Shown: one piece after another, positions 6,280-15,035 of the stretch
How the letters are laid out: each line of letters starts with the position of its first letter
Position numbering within the stretch: position 1 is the first letter of the stretch
Assembly (NCBI RefSeq): GCF_011299615.1
Contig: NZ_CP049861.1
Location: forward strand, 1-64,000
Reading direction: 5' to 3'
From: Erysipelothrix sp. HDW6C
GTDB taxonomy: Bacteria; Bacillota_I; Bacilli_A; Erysipelotrichales; Erysipelotrichaceae
DNA length: 64,000 bases
Position numbers and translations under genes: made by a program
Notes under the pieces: model-generated
What the model saw: only the letters and a program-made list of their open reading frames with translations
Databases searched by the model: none
Told to the model about the DNA's origin: nothing

Positions 6280-7503
6280 ATGAATAAAAGATTTAGAAAT
6301 ATATTCGTCGCATTGATTTTGATGATGACTATTGTGGTGCCAGGAGCGATTAAAGCTGATGAAACTGGAAACGAAGATTTTGATATTTCAACTGGATGGG
6401 TTGTTGAAGACTTTCAATGTATAGGAACTTTTGCGTGTTCCCTTGGTCTTGATGCAACGGAGTTGTTTATGGAGGGAATGAAAACTGAAATTGACGGGAA
6501 AAATTATAATTCAGCGGGCTTTAATTTTGCCAATATTGGCGAGCATACTTTCAAGGCAACGCGAACTTTGCACTTAGATCCCGGAGAAACCTACGACCTG
6601 AGCCTTCGATACTCATTATGGATGAGCCAAGCAGGTAATCCAGGTAAGGAAGGAAGTGCGACAGTTAATTTCAATGGAAAAATATATACACTTGATCAAG
6701 ATCCAGAGAACAAAGTTATACTTCAAAAGCACGAAGAAACCATCGTTGTAGATAGCGCTGAAAAAGAAAGATATACGGTTACTGTTGAATTTCATTCTTA
6801 TAATAATAGCAGTTTTGGACTAGGAGTAGGATATTATGATAACGAGGGTATATCGAAAGAGTTGAATGAATATACAGTTGATTTTGATTCAAATGGAGGT
6901 TCTCAAGTAGACTCATTGTCAAATGTTGTTGAGGACACGAAAATCAATCAACCAGCTAATCCAAGAAAAGAAGGATATAGTTTTGTAGGCTGGTTCTCTG
7001 ATAGTCAATTAACAAGCACTTGGAACTTTGAAACAGATGTGGTTACATCTAATATTACCTTATTCGCAAAGTGGGAAATTAATACACCACCGGTAGTTGA
7101 GAATAAATACACCGTTATCTTTGATTCAAATGGTGGATCACAAGTAGAACCAATATTAAATCTTGTTGAGAATGCGAAAATTCAACAACCAATCAACCCA
7201 ACTAAAGATGGGCATGATTTTGTAGGTTGGTATTCTGAAACTCAGCTAGTAAACGCATGGAACTTCACTACCGATGTAGTGACGTCAAATACTACGCTAT
7301 ATGCGAAATGGGAAGTGCATGAGTCTACTCAAGAACCAGAGCAAACCGACAATCCTAGTGTTCAACCAAATGAAGAAAAAACAGAAGGAAAAACTGTCTT
7401 GCCTTCTACAGGTATTTCAAATATAGTGGAAAACCTTGGAGGAATGACAGCCCTAATAGGAGCTGCTTTGATTGTCTTGAAGGAACGTTTAGGAAATAAA
7501 TAA
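6280..7503 (+). CDS. LPXTG-anchored surface protein with two InlB-type B repeats (407 aa)
   Basis: The signal peptide (about 1-26) has a basic start and hydrophobic core and is cleaved near IKA-DE. A unique N-terminal domain (27-190) of unknown fold is followed by two B repeats (PF09479-like) at about 197-268 and 281-345, each with FDSNGGSQV...NP...F-GW-S--Q...WNF-TDVVTSN-TL-AKWE. A Pro/Glu/Thr-rich spacer precedes the sorting signal LPSTG (374-378), a hydrophobic segment and a short charged tail. It would be exported by Sec and linked to peptidoglycan by sortase, with a probable adhesion role. It is the only intact gene in a decayed stretch. Confidence 0.88.
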   Translation: MNKRFRNIFVALILMMTIVVPGAIKADETGNEDFDISTGWVVEDFQCIGTFACSLGLDATELFMEGMKTEIDGKNYNSAGFNFANIGEHTFKATRTLHLDPGETYDLSLRYSLWMSQAGNPGKEGSATVNFNGKIYTLDQDPENKVILQKHEETIVVDSAEKERYTVTVEFHSYNNSSFGLGVGYYDNEGISKELNEYTVDFDSNGGSQVDSLSNVVEDTKINQPANPRKEGYSFVGWFSDSQLTSTWNFETDVVTSNITLFAKWEINTPPVVENKYTVIFDSNGGSQVEPILNLVENAKIQQPINPTKDGHDFVGWYSETQLVNAWNFTTDVVTSNTTLYAKWEVHESTQEPEQTDNPSVQPNEEKTEGKTVLPSTGISNIVENLGGMTALIGAALIVLKERLGNK

Positions 7504-7521
7504 CATTAAATAGATTACAAG

Positions 7522-7548
7522 GGAGATTCATTTTGAATCTCCTTTTTT
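7522..7548 (+). terminator. Rho-independent terminator
   Basis: GGAGATTCA, loop TTT, TGAATCTCC, then six T. Ends the LPXTG surface protein transcript 18 nt after its stop. Confidence 0.85.
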
Positions 7549-7590
7549 ATGTTTACATCCAATCTGACGAAACAAGTTCCTCAATTTTGA

Positions 7591-7716
7591 GTAAATTATT
7601 CTAATTCAAACTACAGAGAGGATTGCAAAATATACGGAAGAGTAGATATACCTCAATTTAAATTAGATGCAGGTTACGAGTATGTTTCAGATAAATTCCA
7701 AAAAAATGTGCTGTAA
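7591..7716 (+). pseudogene. Short coding relic
   Basis: A frame open from 7591 to a TAA at 7714 encodes CKIYGRVDIPQFKLDAGYEY, then VSDKFQKNVL. It has protein-like composition but no start codon or SD. It looks like the C-terminal end of a lost gene. The family is not recognised. Together with the VirB4 relic it marks this stretch as a graveyard of mobile DNA. Confidence 0.35.
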
Positions 7717-8301
7717 AAGATTAAACCCATGTCACACTCACAATATTTCATTGGTTATGATTGTTTGTTTTTATATCCTTCAAGATATCACACACAGTTC
7801 CTTATGAATATATATTGTTATGCTCTTATGCTTTGGAATGAGTTGTTATTGATTGTTTTATTTAGCTTTAATATTTTATTCTACATTACAAAACACATAC
7901 CTATTTTCATTGCAGGTTGATGAAGTTTGTGACTAAATTATATAACTTTTGGATTTCACATCCGCTTTACACATTCTCTTTCCTAATATTTTTTGTCTTT
8001 TTGAGAACAATGTGCCTATAGTCCATGTTTGCGGAACGAAATCGACACTGAAGTAAAGGGTTACGCGATAGCAGTGTGACTTAGATGATCCAAAACTGAT
8101 TTCTCCACATGATTCAAGTTCTGAGAATAAATCTCAGATTAAAGACATAATCAACCCAACTGATAAATAAATGAAATGTGTACGAGATAATAAAGCAACG
8201 ATTCAACCTATGACACCCATGTAGCGAAATAGTTCGCCAGGTAAAATCAAAGATACATCTGAAGTTTTAGGATGATTATAATGAGGTTATGAATCGCTAT
8301 G
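7717..8301. other. Stretch without an intact gene
   Basis: No start/SD pair leads to a credible product. A short forward frame near 8091-8168 (DPKLISPHDSSSENKSQIKD) looks coding-like and ends TDK then stop; it may be another gene scrap. A hydrophobic frame at 7729-7920 lacks an SD. Nothing else recognised. Confidence 0.4.
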
Positions 8302-8330
8302 AAAAAAGCGGTACTTGTGTGCCGCTCACT
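8302..8330 (-). terminator. Terminator of the DUF1307-like lipoprotein gene
   Basis: Reading the reverse strand: AGCGG-CA...TA-CCGCT followed by TTTTTT. It lies about 30 nt after the lipoprotein stop. Confidence 0.75.
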
Positions 8331-8358
8331 ATTGTTCAAATATAATTCAATAATCTAC

Positions 8359-8820
8359 TTAGTTCGCTTTACAGGTAAAGCCCATTGATTCAATATTTGC
8401 TATTGATTGTTTCAATGATACAAACGCAACTTTTTCATCACCGTCTAATTGAATCATGCCTGTACTTGAGAGTTCTTGTAAATCAGCAATCTCTAAATCG
8501 AATTCCGCAATATCATAAATCTTAGTGTCATCTATTCGTTCTACAGAAAGCTTTACTCCAGTCATTTTATTCATTTCTTCTAAATTCTTATCTACACTTC
8601 CCATAATCGTATCCAGTGTCTCTTTATCACCAGCATCTAATACTGCCTTGATATTTAACTTAGTAATTACGTCACCTTTTGAAGTATAAGTTTGCTCACC
8701 TGATTCATAAACTGCATATGGTTCATTACTTGAGCATACTGTGACTACTTCTTTTTGTTCCTTTGAACCACATCCTACCAATACCAATACCGCAAATAGT
8801 GTAACTATTAATTTTTTCAT
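8359..8820 (-). CDS. DUF1307/YehR-like lipoprotein (153 aa)
   Basis: Start chosen at 8820 (MKKLIVTLF) because GGAGG lies 7 nt upstream; the frame extends further without an SD. The lipobox LVGC (about residues 14-17) predicts a lipid-anchored extracellular protein. The mature part has KGDVITKLNIKAVLDAGDKETLD, then GVKLSVERIDDTKIYDIAEFDLE and ends QSIANIESMGFTCK, resembling DUF1307 (YehR). It is about 60% similar by eye to the lipoprotein at 11274-11831, so the two are paralogues. Function unknown. Confidence 0.75.
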   Translation of the reverse strand: MKKLIVTLFAVLVLVGCGSKEQKEVVTVCSSNEPYAVYESGEQTYTSKGDVITKLNIKAVLDAGDKETLDTIMGSVDKNLEEMNKMTGVKLSVERIDDTKIYDIAEFDLEIADLQELSSTGMIQLDGDEKVAFVSLKQSIANIESMGFTCKAN

Positions 8821-9079
8821 AATAAGTCCTCCAATATGTGCAATATTAGCATCCAACGCGAGTATTTAGCTAATTTTGTAATCAAAACTGCAATCTAAGT
8901 CACGAATGAACGTCTCTTCATACTTTACTTTATTATACTAACTGTAAATTTATTTATCGCAATTACTGTATTTTATTAACATTTGAGACAAAATAAAGGC
9001 TTAACTCTGTGTCAACACGAACTTCTATTTTGATTTCTCTTTGAACAAATTGGGCGATGAATCCATTTTGTACAAGATG

Positions 9080-9238
9080 TTATTGACTGTTTCCTGCTTT
9101 CTTAAATTTTCCCCTAAATCGGCAGTCAACTTCAATTGCACAATATTTATAGAATGAGTTAACTGCGTTTTCAATGTATCCAATTAGGATACTTGCCCAC
9201 CGGACTGATTCCATTTTATTTATCAATGGGGAGTCCAT
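9080..9238 (-). CDS. Possible small ORF or gene relic (52 aa)
   Basis: Downstream of the AraC-type gene, a frame reads MDSPLINKMESVRWASILIG, then YIENAVNSFYKYCAIEVDC and ends in basic residues KFKKAGNSQ. Composition is protein-like and the same frame is open upstream beyond 9300 through the AraC stop region. There is no good SD, so this is probably a remnant. No family recognised. Confidence 0.25.
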   Translation of the reverse strand: MDSPLINKMESVRWASILIGYIENAVNSFYKYCAIEVDCRFRGKFKKAGNSQ

Positions 9239-9309
9239 TAATAAATCGAGAAGCGATGGATGGAAATCATCCCCTAATCTATTCCAACTTGGCGGATATA
9301 TCGATATAA

Positions 9310-10173
9310 TTATTTTTTTTGTATGGCAATCCAGATTTCGCTATAACGTGCATGTGGCGGGTCGTTGTAGTTTGAAAATGATATTTCAGGTGCTTCAACA
9401 AGTTCATAACTTGATGCAGGTAACCATTCAGAAAATATCCGAGCCCAGGTATCTTGCAAGGATTGTGGAAACGAACCTGTTATTGGGAATACCGCCCACA
9501 ATTGCTTCGCAACGTGTATTTGCACCAAATCCTCACGTCCCATTATGTTTGTTGATAAGAATCCAATCATGTGTTCAAGTGAACCGTCTTTATCACTGTC
9601 TCTGCCATCGAAGTTGAATGATGCATTAATAACTTGATGGGGATAGAGGTTCCCCACACTGTGCATCGCTTCTCTTTGTTCTTGGGTGATTGATTGTGCG
9701 AGATTAATAATTTCTTCATTCTCACCTTCAAATTGCAGCGCAATTCTCTTTGTCACACCAATGATGTTAAATGCTTCTTTCATTTCTATTCTAAATTCCA
9801 TCGAAATCCCTCCTTTTAAGGTGTATGAAAATTCAAGTTTTGGAAAAAAATATTGATTCGTGGTCATTGATATCTCTGACGGCCTAACGCCGCTCCACTC
9901 TTGAAAAGCATTTGAGAAACCATCTGATGAGTTGTAACCATAGTTAAATGCGACTTCTGTCACCTTTTGACCTGCTATTAGATCTTGTGTCGCCAAGGAT
10001 AGCTTTCTTTTTCGAATATACTCATTTAATGACAACCCAGTTAGAAACATAAATACTCTTTTGAAGTGATAGTCTGAGTAACCGGAAATTTTCTCAATCT
10101 CTTGTTTGTGAATTTCATCCAATAAATGATTTTCAATATATTCAATAACATCATTAAAACTTTCAAGCATCAT
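9310..10173 (-). CDS. AraC-family regulator with GyrI-like ligand domain (287 aa)
   Basis: The N-terminal AraC double HTH spans about residues 5-105 (ISGYSDYHFKRVFMFLTGLSL, NEYIRKRKLSLATQDL, VAFNYGYNSSDGFSNAF). A C-terminal GyrI/BmrR-type effector-binding domain (about 125-287) ends in the typical YSEIWIAIQ. Such proteins sense small, often cationic, drugs and activate efflux or detoxification genes. The SD GGAGGAG precedes two consecutive ATGs; either may be used. No efflux gene is adjacent, so its targets may be its own promoter or distant. Confidence 0.88.
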   Translation of the reverse strand: MMLESFNDVIEYIENHLLDEIHKQEIEKISGYSDYHFKRVFMFLTGLSLNEYIRKRKLSLATQDLIAGQKVTEVAFNYGYNSSDGFSNAFQEWSGVRPSEISMTTNQYFFPKLEFSYTLKGGISMEFRIEMKEAFNIIGVTKRIALQFEGENEEIINLAQSITQEQREAMHSVGNLYPHQVINASFNFDGRDSDKDGSLEHMIGFLSTNIMGREDLVQIHVAKQLWAVFPITGSFPQSLQDTWARIFSEWLPASSYELVEAPEISFSNYNDPPHARYSEIWIAIQKK

Positions 10174-10387
10174 ATAATTCTCCTCCCTTACACTCCTATT
10201 ATAGATTTATAGGATTAACGACACCCGATATTGTTTGCACAACAACTATCGGATACATGATCGATAATTTATACTTATCATTATAACGTGTAAATTATCG
10301 ATGCGTGATGATATCTGTAAAATAGCGTATACTAGTATGTAGACTATGAGGGAGTAATTTAGAACAAAAATTTGGAGGCATCAGAAA

Positions 10388-11146
10388 ATGAAGCAAAAGA
10401 AAAGCATCATTGTGATGATCACACTGGTCGTTATAATTGTATTGGGCGCATTCTGGATTCACGATTTAACCCAACCAATCAACAAAGAACCCTCGATTCA
10501 GTTCAGAGATAATATCGTAATTGAATATGGGTATACTACTTCAGGTAGTGGAACGACCAAGGAAATACAAGACGGTATTAAAAACGGCACAATTGTGCAA
10601 GCGGCCTATTTAAACACCGAAGTACACGTTGAACAAATTGTGGATTTTCAAAATTCTAGCTTCAAGGGATATGAAACTGCGGATGTTCGATTAGACAACA
10701 AACTTCTTACGGATGAAGTATCTTTTGTTCTCACAAAGCAGCAAAAGATTGATTATCCATTAAACGCTCGTAACAATGAGATCAAGCAATGGATCTGGGA
10801 CACCAAAGGTGATACCAAGCCCCTTGTTGGTTCAGTCAAAATAACGCTTGATGATGGTCGTGAGATTACTGAAACATTCGAGTACCTTGTTGTGGACACG
10901 ACTGCACCCATGATTATTGGAGCCCAAGACTTAACCACCGAGCGCAATGTGAAAATTAAATTCGAGGATTTTATCAAAGCAACAGATTATTTTGATGGTC
11001 CAGTCGAGATATCTATTGATGGTGAAATTAAGTGGAATGAAGCTGGGATTTATGATGTAATGATCAGCGCTACAGATAAAAATGGTTTAATTGCAACAGA
11101 ATTGATTAAGGTCACTGTCCAAGCGGAATCAACACCAACATCTTAA
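10388..11146 (+). CDS. Membrane-anchored or secreted protein with DUF5011-like Ig domain (252 aa)
   Basis: One N-terminal hydrophobic helix (IIVMITLVVIIVLGAFWI) acts as signal anchor. A non-conserved region follows, then an Ig-like DUF5011 domain at about 165-250: VDTTAPMIIGAQDLT, IKATDYFDGPVEISIDG, WNEAGIYDVMISATDKNG. That pattern is common in Gram-positive surface proteins as a spacer or stalk. No LPXTG signal is present. It forms a single-gene unit with a terminator shared with the convergent lipoprotein gene. Role at the cell surface unknown. Confidence 0.75.
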   Translation: MKQKKSIIVMITLVVIIVLGAFWIHDLTQPINKEPSIQFRDNIVIEYGYTTSGSGTTKEIQDGIKNGTIVQAAYLNTEVHVEQIVDFQNSSFKGYETADVRLDNKLLTDEVSFVLTKQQKIDYPLNARNNEIKQWIWDTKGDTKPLVGSVKITLDDGREITETFEYLVVDTTAPMIIGAQDLTTERNVKIKFEDFIKATDYFDGPVEISIDGEIKWNEAGIYDVMISATDKNGLIATELIKVTVQAESTPTS

Positions 11147-11171
11147 GTCTCAAAAGCGTTATATTTGCATA

Positions 11172-11232
11172 AAAAAGAGCATTGCCAGCATAATCTCCGA
11201 TCGGGGGACATTACTTGGTAATGCTCTTTTTC
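11172..11232. terminator. Bidirectional terminator between convergent genes
   Basis: AAAAAGAGCATTGCC and GGTAATGCTCTTTTT form a long stem with one mismatch around a 31-nt loop. T runs on both strands serve the DUF5011 gene and the convergent lipoprotein gene. Confidence 0.75.
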
Positions 11233-11273
11233 AAGTGTTCACCCTGTATCATGAACCCTGTATTAGAAAGATT

Positions 11274-11831
11274 TTATTGTGTTTTACATGTAAAACCCAT
11301 TGTTTTGATATTTGCAATAGATTGAGTTAATGAGATATACGCTACTTTTTGATCCGTATCAAGTTGAAGTAACCCTGCTTTTGACAACTCTTGTAGGTCG
11401 GCAATTTCTAAATCCATTTCTGCAATATCATAAATTTTTGTATCGTCAATGCGTTCAATAGAAGCAGTCACTCCTTTGAGTGCGCTCGCCTTTTCAAGTT
11501 CAACATCAGCTTGTTCCATGATTGCATCAAGTGTCGCTTTATCTCCAGTATCTAAAATTGCTTTGATGCGAATCATCGTGACAACATCACCTTCTGATAC
11601 AAACGTTTGTTCGCCAGATTCATACACAAGGTATGGTGAATCTTTCGTACATACTGTAATGTCTTCCAACTTTTCAGGTTCGACTTCCTTTTCTTTGGGT
11701 TCTTCTTTTTTAGTTACATTCTCTTTTTCCTTGTTAGCAACTTCTTCCTTCTTGGGTTCGTCTTTTTCTTTTGAACTACAGCCCACTAAGAGTAAGACCG
11801 CCAGTAATGCCATGAGTAATTTTTTCATCAT
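11274..11831 (-). CDS. DUF1307/YehR-like lipoprotein with charged linker (185 aa)
   Basis: GGAGGAAGT precedes two ATGs (11831, 11828); the MKKLLMALLAVLLLVGC signal with lipobox is clear. A Lys/Glu-rich linker of about 40 residues (KEKDEPKKEE...) separates the lipid anchor from the DUF1307-like domain. That domain repeats the 8359 paralogue's YESGEQT, GDVVT, SIERIDDTKIYDIAE and SIANIKTMGFTCK. The long tether may let the domain reach through the cell wall. Function unknown; duplication within 3 kb suggests divergence or redundancy. Confidence 0.78.
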   Translation of the reverse strand: MMKKLLMALLAVLLLVGCSSKEKDEPKKEEVANKEKENVTKKEEPKEKEVEPEKLEDITVCTKDSPYLVYESGEQTFVSEGDVVTMIRIKAILDTGDKATLDAIMEQADVELEKASALKGVTASIERIDDTKIYDIAEMDLEIADLQELSKAGLLQLDTDQKVAYISLTQSIANIKTMGFTCKTQ

Positions 11832-11933
11832 ACTTCCTCCATACGGATACAATATCATCTTAAACTCACTACACAGGTATTAGTGTCATAAAAATGACCA
11901 ATTATGTCACTAAAACATACCATAGTTAATTGT

Positions 11934-12710
11934 CTATTTCTTAATACGCTTGTCACCGATGAATGGTATCAATCGTGGGGTTTCGGATGCATACGCAATA
12001 TAGTCCTCACGATCCGCATATTTTCGTTCTAATAAAGGAATGCCTGAGACATAATTAAGCAGGAGCGTAATGAGGAGTGGAGAAATAATACCAATCAGGG
12101 ACTGCATGCTTTGAAAGGTCATCACATAGATTCCCCACCAGAATACAATTTCTCCAAAATAATTAGGGTGACGGGTGATTGACCACAAACCCGACTTCAT
12201 AAGTTTGCCGCGGTTTTTCTCACCTTGTTTGAATTTCGCGAGTTGGTAATCACCTACAGTTTCAAAGGCAAGACCAAAGATAGCAACTGCCAACCCAAGA
12301 AAGAGTGTGAAGGTATTGATTTCATTTTGGTGACTCACTGCGTTCATGGATGAAAACATCATTAGATACAGCAGAACACCTTGTAGCACAAAGACATTTA
12401 AGAAGGCTTTAAGGTAGGGATGGTTTTGTCCCCATCGTTTTCTTAAGTTAACATAACGGTAATCTTCAGGCTTGCCCCAATTACGTTTTCCTAAGTAAAG
12501 ACCAAGACGAAGTCCCCACAGAATAATAAGGATTAGGCTTATCTTAATCTGTAGATTGGGCTGGAACTGGAAGAGTAAATATCCCGCAACAACACTCATG
12601 CCTAATCCCCATGCAATATCCACTAAACCGTAGTTTTTCTGTTGAATGCATATTAGAAACCATATTGTGAAGAAACATACCACAACAAGACTGACTTGAA
12701 AATAAACCAT
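11934..12710 (-). CDS. DUF1295 / steroid-5-alpha-reductase-like membrane protein (258 aa)
   Basis: Six or seven hydrophobic helices and a C-terminal ICMT/reductase-like region, with LMKSGLWSITRHPNYFGEIVFWWGIY (RHPNY motif, about residues 175-200) and a conserved GIPLLERKYADREDY tail. DUF1295 proteins are predicted NADPH-dependent reductases or methyltransferase-like enzymes acting on lipids. The start overlaps the preceding stop by one base (TAATG), so it is coupled to the FakA-FakB-like fusion. Last gene of a three-gene operon with a likely membrane-lipid role. Confidence 0.85.
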   Translation of the reverse strand: MVYFQVSLVVVCFFTIWFLICIQQKNYGLVDIAWGLGMSVVAGYLLFQFQPNLQIKISLILIILWGLRLGLYLGKRNWGKPEDYRYVNLRKRWGQNHPYLKAFLNVFVLQGVLLYLMMFSSMNAVSHQNEINTFTLFLGLAVAIFGLAFETVGDYQLAKFKQGEKNRGKLMKSGLWSITRHPNYFGEIVFWWGIYVMTFQSMQSLIGIISPLLITLLLNYVSGIPLLERKYADREDYIAYASETPRLIPFIGDKRIKK

Positions 12711-14488
12711 TAGTTTTTATCCCCCTTAAATTTGACCGCAACTGCCGTCGCATTGCGTCCTGCACTGAGTGCGATAATTGATGATGTCGGCATCGCAACA
12801 ACATCGGAAATACCAAGTTCTTGAAAGAAGTCTACCCACTTGTGTGCTGTAGTCGCATCGGTTGTATAGCCAAGGACTATCGACTGAATAGACTTCTTCC
12901 TTTTCTTAATCTTATTTTTAATGGATCGTTGATTGGATTGTGCTGACATGCCAACTCCGGTTAATGTGCCCTTGCCCTCTTTGTCTAAGCTAACAAGAGG
13001 TTTAAGTCCTATTTTCTGGAAAAGTTTTCCCAATCGCTGTGGTATTCTTCCCGATTGAATCATCGGCAGTAAGTCGGATACCGATACAAAAATTTCAATT
13101 TCTTGTTTCTCGGTTTCCAAACGTTCGACAATTTCATTTAACGCAAGTCCTTGGTGAATGTACTCACCAGCACTCTCAACCAACAATCCTTGGGCAATCG
13201 AATTCAGTGTGGAGTCAATGACCGCAATCGTCAGTGTTCCTTGGTAAGCCTTCGCAGCATTGCATACTGCGTTATACGTACCACTTAGTGCTGAAGCAAC
13301 ACTTACAAACAAAACACTCTCATAATGAGCCTCAAGGTTCTCAAAAAGGCGTAATACAAGCGCTTGATTGGGTAGTGATGTTGTGACTGTCATTTCTTGT
13401 TTATCGATTGCATTGAGAATCGTCTCATTATCTATGGTTTGCTTATCAAGATGTTCTATTTCATCCGCGAGAATTGTGAGTGGTAGTACATGGATGTTGT
13501 ATCGTTGGAGTATTGATTCGGGTAAATCAGCGATTGAATCGGTGACCAAGGCTATTTTTTTATCGTTTTCGTGACTGTCAAAGTATTGCTGTTTCATATC
13601 ATCAACTTTAATCTTCATAGCAACACCAAATGGTTCCAATACCTTAACGACCAACTGTGGGGTGTTTGTATGGAGGTGGACCCGTGTCATTGCATCTCCC
13701 TCAGCAATAACGATTGAGTCTCCGTGTTTCTGGAGTTGTTCTTTCTTCAATGCACTGTGACCTTCTCGTCTGTAGGTGACTTCCATACAAAAACGATACG
13801 CTTGATCGTATTCATGGGTGTGTTGATCTATCTGAATAGTTTCACTTATATTCTCAGCAATCTTTGCTTTGGTTTGTTTTTCACCAATGAGCGCATCAGT
13901 AAAGCCATCGACGAATTCGTAGAATCCTTTGGCACCGGCATCAACAACACGGTTTCGCTTCATCAGGCTGTGCTGACTTTCTGTTGCTACCAATGTCTGA
14001 AGTGCAATCTCACGTGCTAACACAAGTGATTCTTTTAATTTATGTACCTGCAAACTATCTTGCAACGCACGCGACCATGTCTTCATAATCGTTAGAATTG
14101 TACCTTCTTGCGGGTCTTGAACCGATTGGTAGGCTTCTTCGACTGCGAAGACGAGTGATTCAGAAAGATGATGCACATCATTGTCTTCTTTCCTATAGGA
14201 ACGTGAGACACCGTTAAAGTACTGCGCAAATATCATGCCGGAATTCCCTTTTGCTCCCTCGATTGCTTTATTGGCAACATGAAACAAGGTGTCTTTGATG
14301 GAATCAATCGACTCTTCAGGAATCTCAAGAATTGAACGCATCAGTGATGCAAGGTTATTTCCCGTATCACGATCAGCAACCGGAAACACATTAATTGCAT
14401 TGAGATTGCTGCGCGCAGCAATGATACGATTGCCCCCTTCCTTAATGGAACGAAGTAAATGCTTTCCATCGAATTGTAAATCAGTCAT
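12710..14488 (-). CDS. DhaL-FakA-like / DegV (FakB-like) fusion, putative fatty acid kinase (592 aa)
   Basis: The start at 14488 (MTDLQFDGK) has AAGGAGG 6-7 nt upstream. Domains: DhaL/DAK2 nucleotide-binding (1-200; NVFPVADRDTGNN at 33-45, GNSGM at 81-85, VDAGAKGF at 183-190). Next is a FakA-like middle domain (about 230-300; HGDSIVIAEGD, RVHLHTNTPQLV). Last is a DegV lipid-binding domain (about 311-590; KIALVTDSIADLPE, TSLPNQ). Typical Firmicutes encode FakA and FakB separately, and together they phosphorylate fatty acids. Here kinase and carrier are one chain. The usual VPDGDTG reads VADRDTG, a possible change at the metal site. Translation is coupled to both neighbours. Confidence 0.82.
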   Translation of the reverse strand: MTDLQFDGKHLLRSIKEGGNRIIAARSNLNAINVFPVADRDTGNNLASLMRSILEIPEESIDSIKDTLFHVANKAIEGAKGNSGMIFAQYFNGVSRSYRKEDNDVHHLSESLVFAVEEAYQSVQDPQEGTILTIMKTWSRALQDSLQVHKLKESLVLAREIALQTLVATESQHSLMKRNRVVDAGAKGFYEFVDGFTDALIGEKQTKAKIAENISETIQIDQHTHEYDQAYRFCMEVTYRREGHSALKKEQLQKHGDSIVIAEGDAMTRVHLHTNTPQLVVKVLEPFGVAMKIKVDDMKQQYFDSHENDKKIALVTDSIADLPESILQRYNIHVLPLTILADEIEHLDKQTIDNETILNAIDKQEMTVTTSLPNQALVLRLFENLEAHYESVLFVSVASALSGTYNAVCNAAKAYQGTLTIAVIDSTLNSIAQGLLVESAGEYIHQGLALNEIVERLETEKQEIEIFVSVSDLLPMIQSGRIPQRLGKLFQKIGLKPLVSLDKEGKGTLTGVGMSAQSNQRSIKNKIKKRKKSIQSIVLGYTTDATTAHKWVDFFQELGISDVVAMPTSSIIALSAGRNATAVAVKFKGDKN

Positions 14489-14885
14489 TGTCTGCCTCCT
14501 TAAACACATGCGTCACGATTCCTGTTGTCAACATCGTAACAAACCCTCCCCATATCATATCGAGGACTACAATTTTCCATGACCAATCCTTTAGTGTTGC
14601 CATGTTTGTTAAGTCATAGGTTCCATAACATACAACACCGAAAAGAAATCCCATCAGTAATACCTTATGCATTTTATATTTATGTAAGTTTGGATCAATA
14701 ACAAATACAATCATTCCCACTACATAGAGGACATAGAAAATTACTGCCGGAAGAATTGTGACATCCTTCAACAGACTTCCAATTTCTTGTTGATAGATCG
14801 ATGTCCCAACACTAATTAACCACAGGGCATCAATCACTAAGAAAATGACTGCAGTGACACTAAAAATATATATTTTCTTCTTCAT
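14481..14885 (-). CDS. DUF2177-family membrane protein (134 aa)
   Basis: Start at 14885 (MKKKIYIFSV) with AGGAGG 7-10 nt upstream. Four predicted TM helices include VIFLVIDALWLISVG and VVCYGTYDLTNMATLKDW, the latter a hallmark of DUF2177. Conserved Trp/Asp residues near helix 1 resemble small integral membrane proteins of unknown function. First gene of the operon with the FakA-FakB-like fusion and DUF1295. Its upstream region carries the TetR-type operator at 14905-14922, so it is likely TetR-repressed. Confidence 0.85.
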   Translation of the reverse strand: MKKKIYIFSVTAVIFLVIDALWLISVGTSIYQQEIGSLLKDVTILPAVIFYVLYVVGMIVFVIDPNLHKYKMHKVLLMGFLFGVVCYGTYDLTNMATLKDWSWKIVVLDMIWGGFVTMLTTGIVTHVFKEADND

Positions 14886-14904
14886 ACAGATGCCTCCTCC
14901 TTTC

Positions 14905-14922
14905 ACTTATCAGTTGATAGGT
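14905..14922. promoter_or_regulatory. Putative TetR operator A
   Basis: ACTTATCA-GT-TGATAGGT is an 18-bp near-perfect palindrome 20 nt upstream of the DUF2177 start. The same palindrome (consensus ACTTATCA-NN-TGATAAGT) lies upstream of the ABC exporter at 15765. Only the two sites flanking the TetR gene were noticed in the window. Confidence 0.7.
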
Positions 14923-14950
14923 AAAAGATACCACAGTCGATTGCATAAAA

Positions 14951-15030
14951 AAAGCATAATGCATGTGGGACTTAGAGTATTGAATGAGACGGTGATTCTT
15001 TGACCGTCTTTTGCCGCGCATTATGGCTTT
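14951..15030. terminator. Nested terminator downstream of the TetR gene
   Basis: The outer stem AAAGCATAATGC/GCATTATGGCTTT encloses an inner hairpin GACGGT...ACCGTC. T-rich tails on both sides could stop transcription from the TetR gene (reverse). Confidence 0.6.
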
Positions 15031-15035
15031 AATTT

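Noticed and set aside
7729-7920. Hydrophobic 63-aa forward frame
   Set aside because: No ribosome binding site or promoter; composition reflects AT-rich DNA.
9174-9617. Long forward frame opposite the AraC-type regulator gene
   Set aside because: No SD, atypical composition (many Cys/His/Arg scattered), and it fully overlaps a well-supported gene on the other strand.
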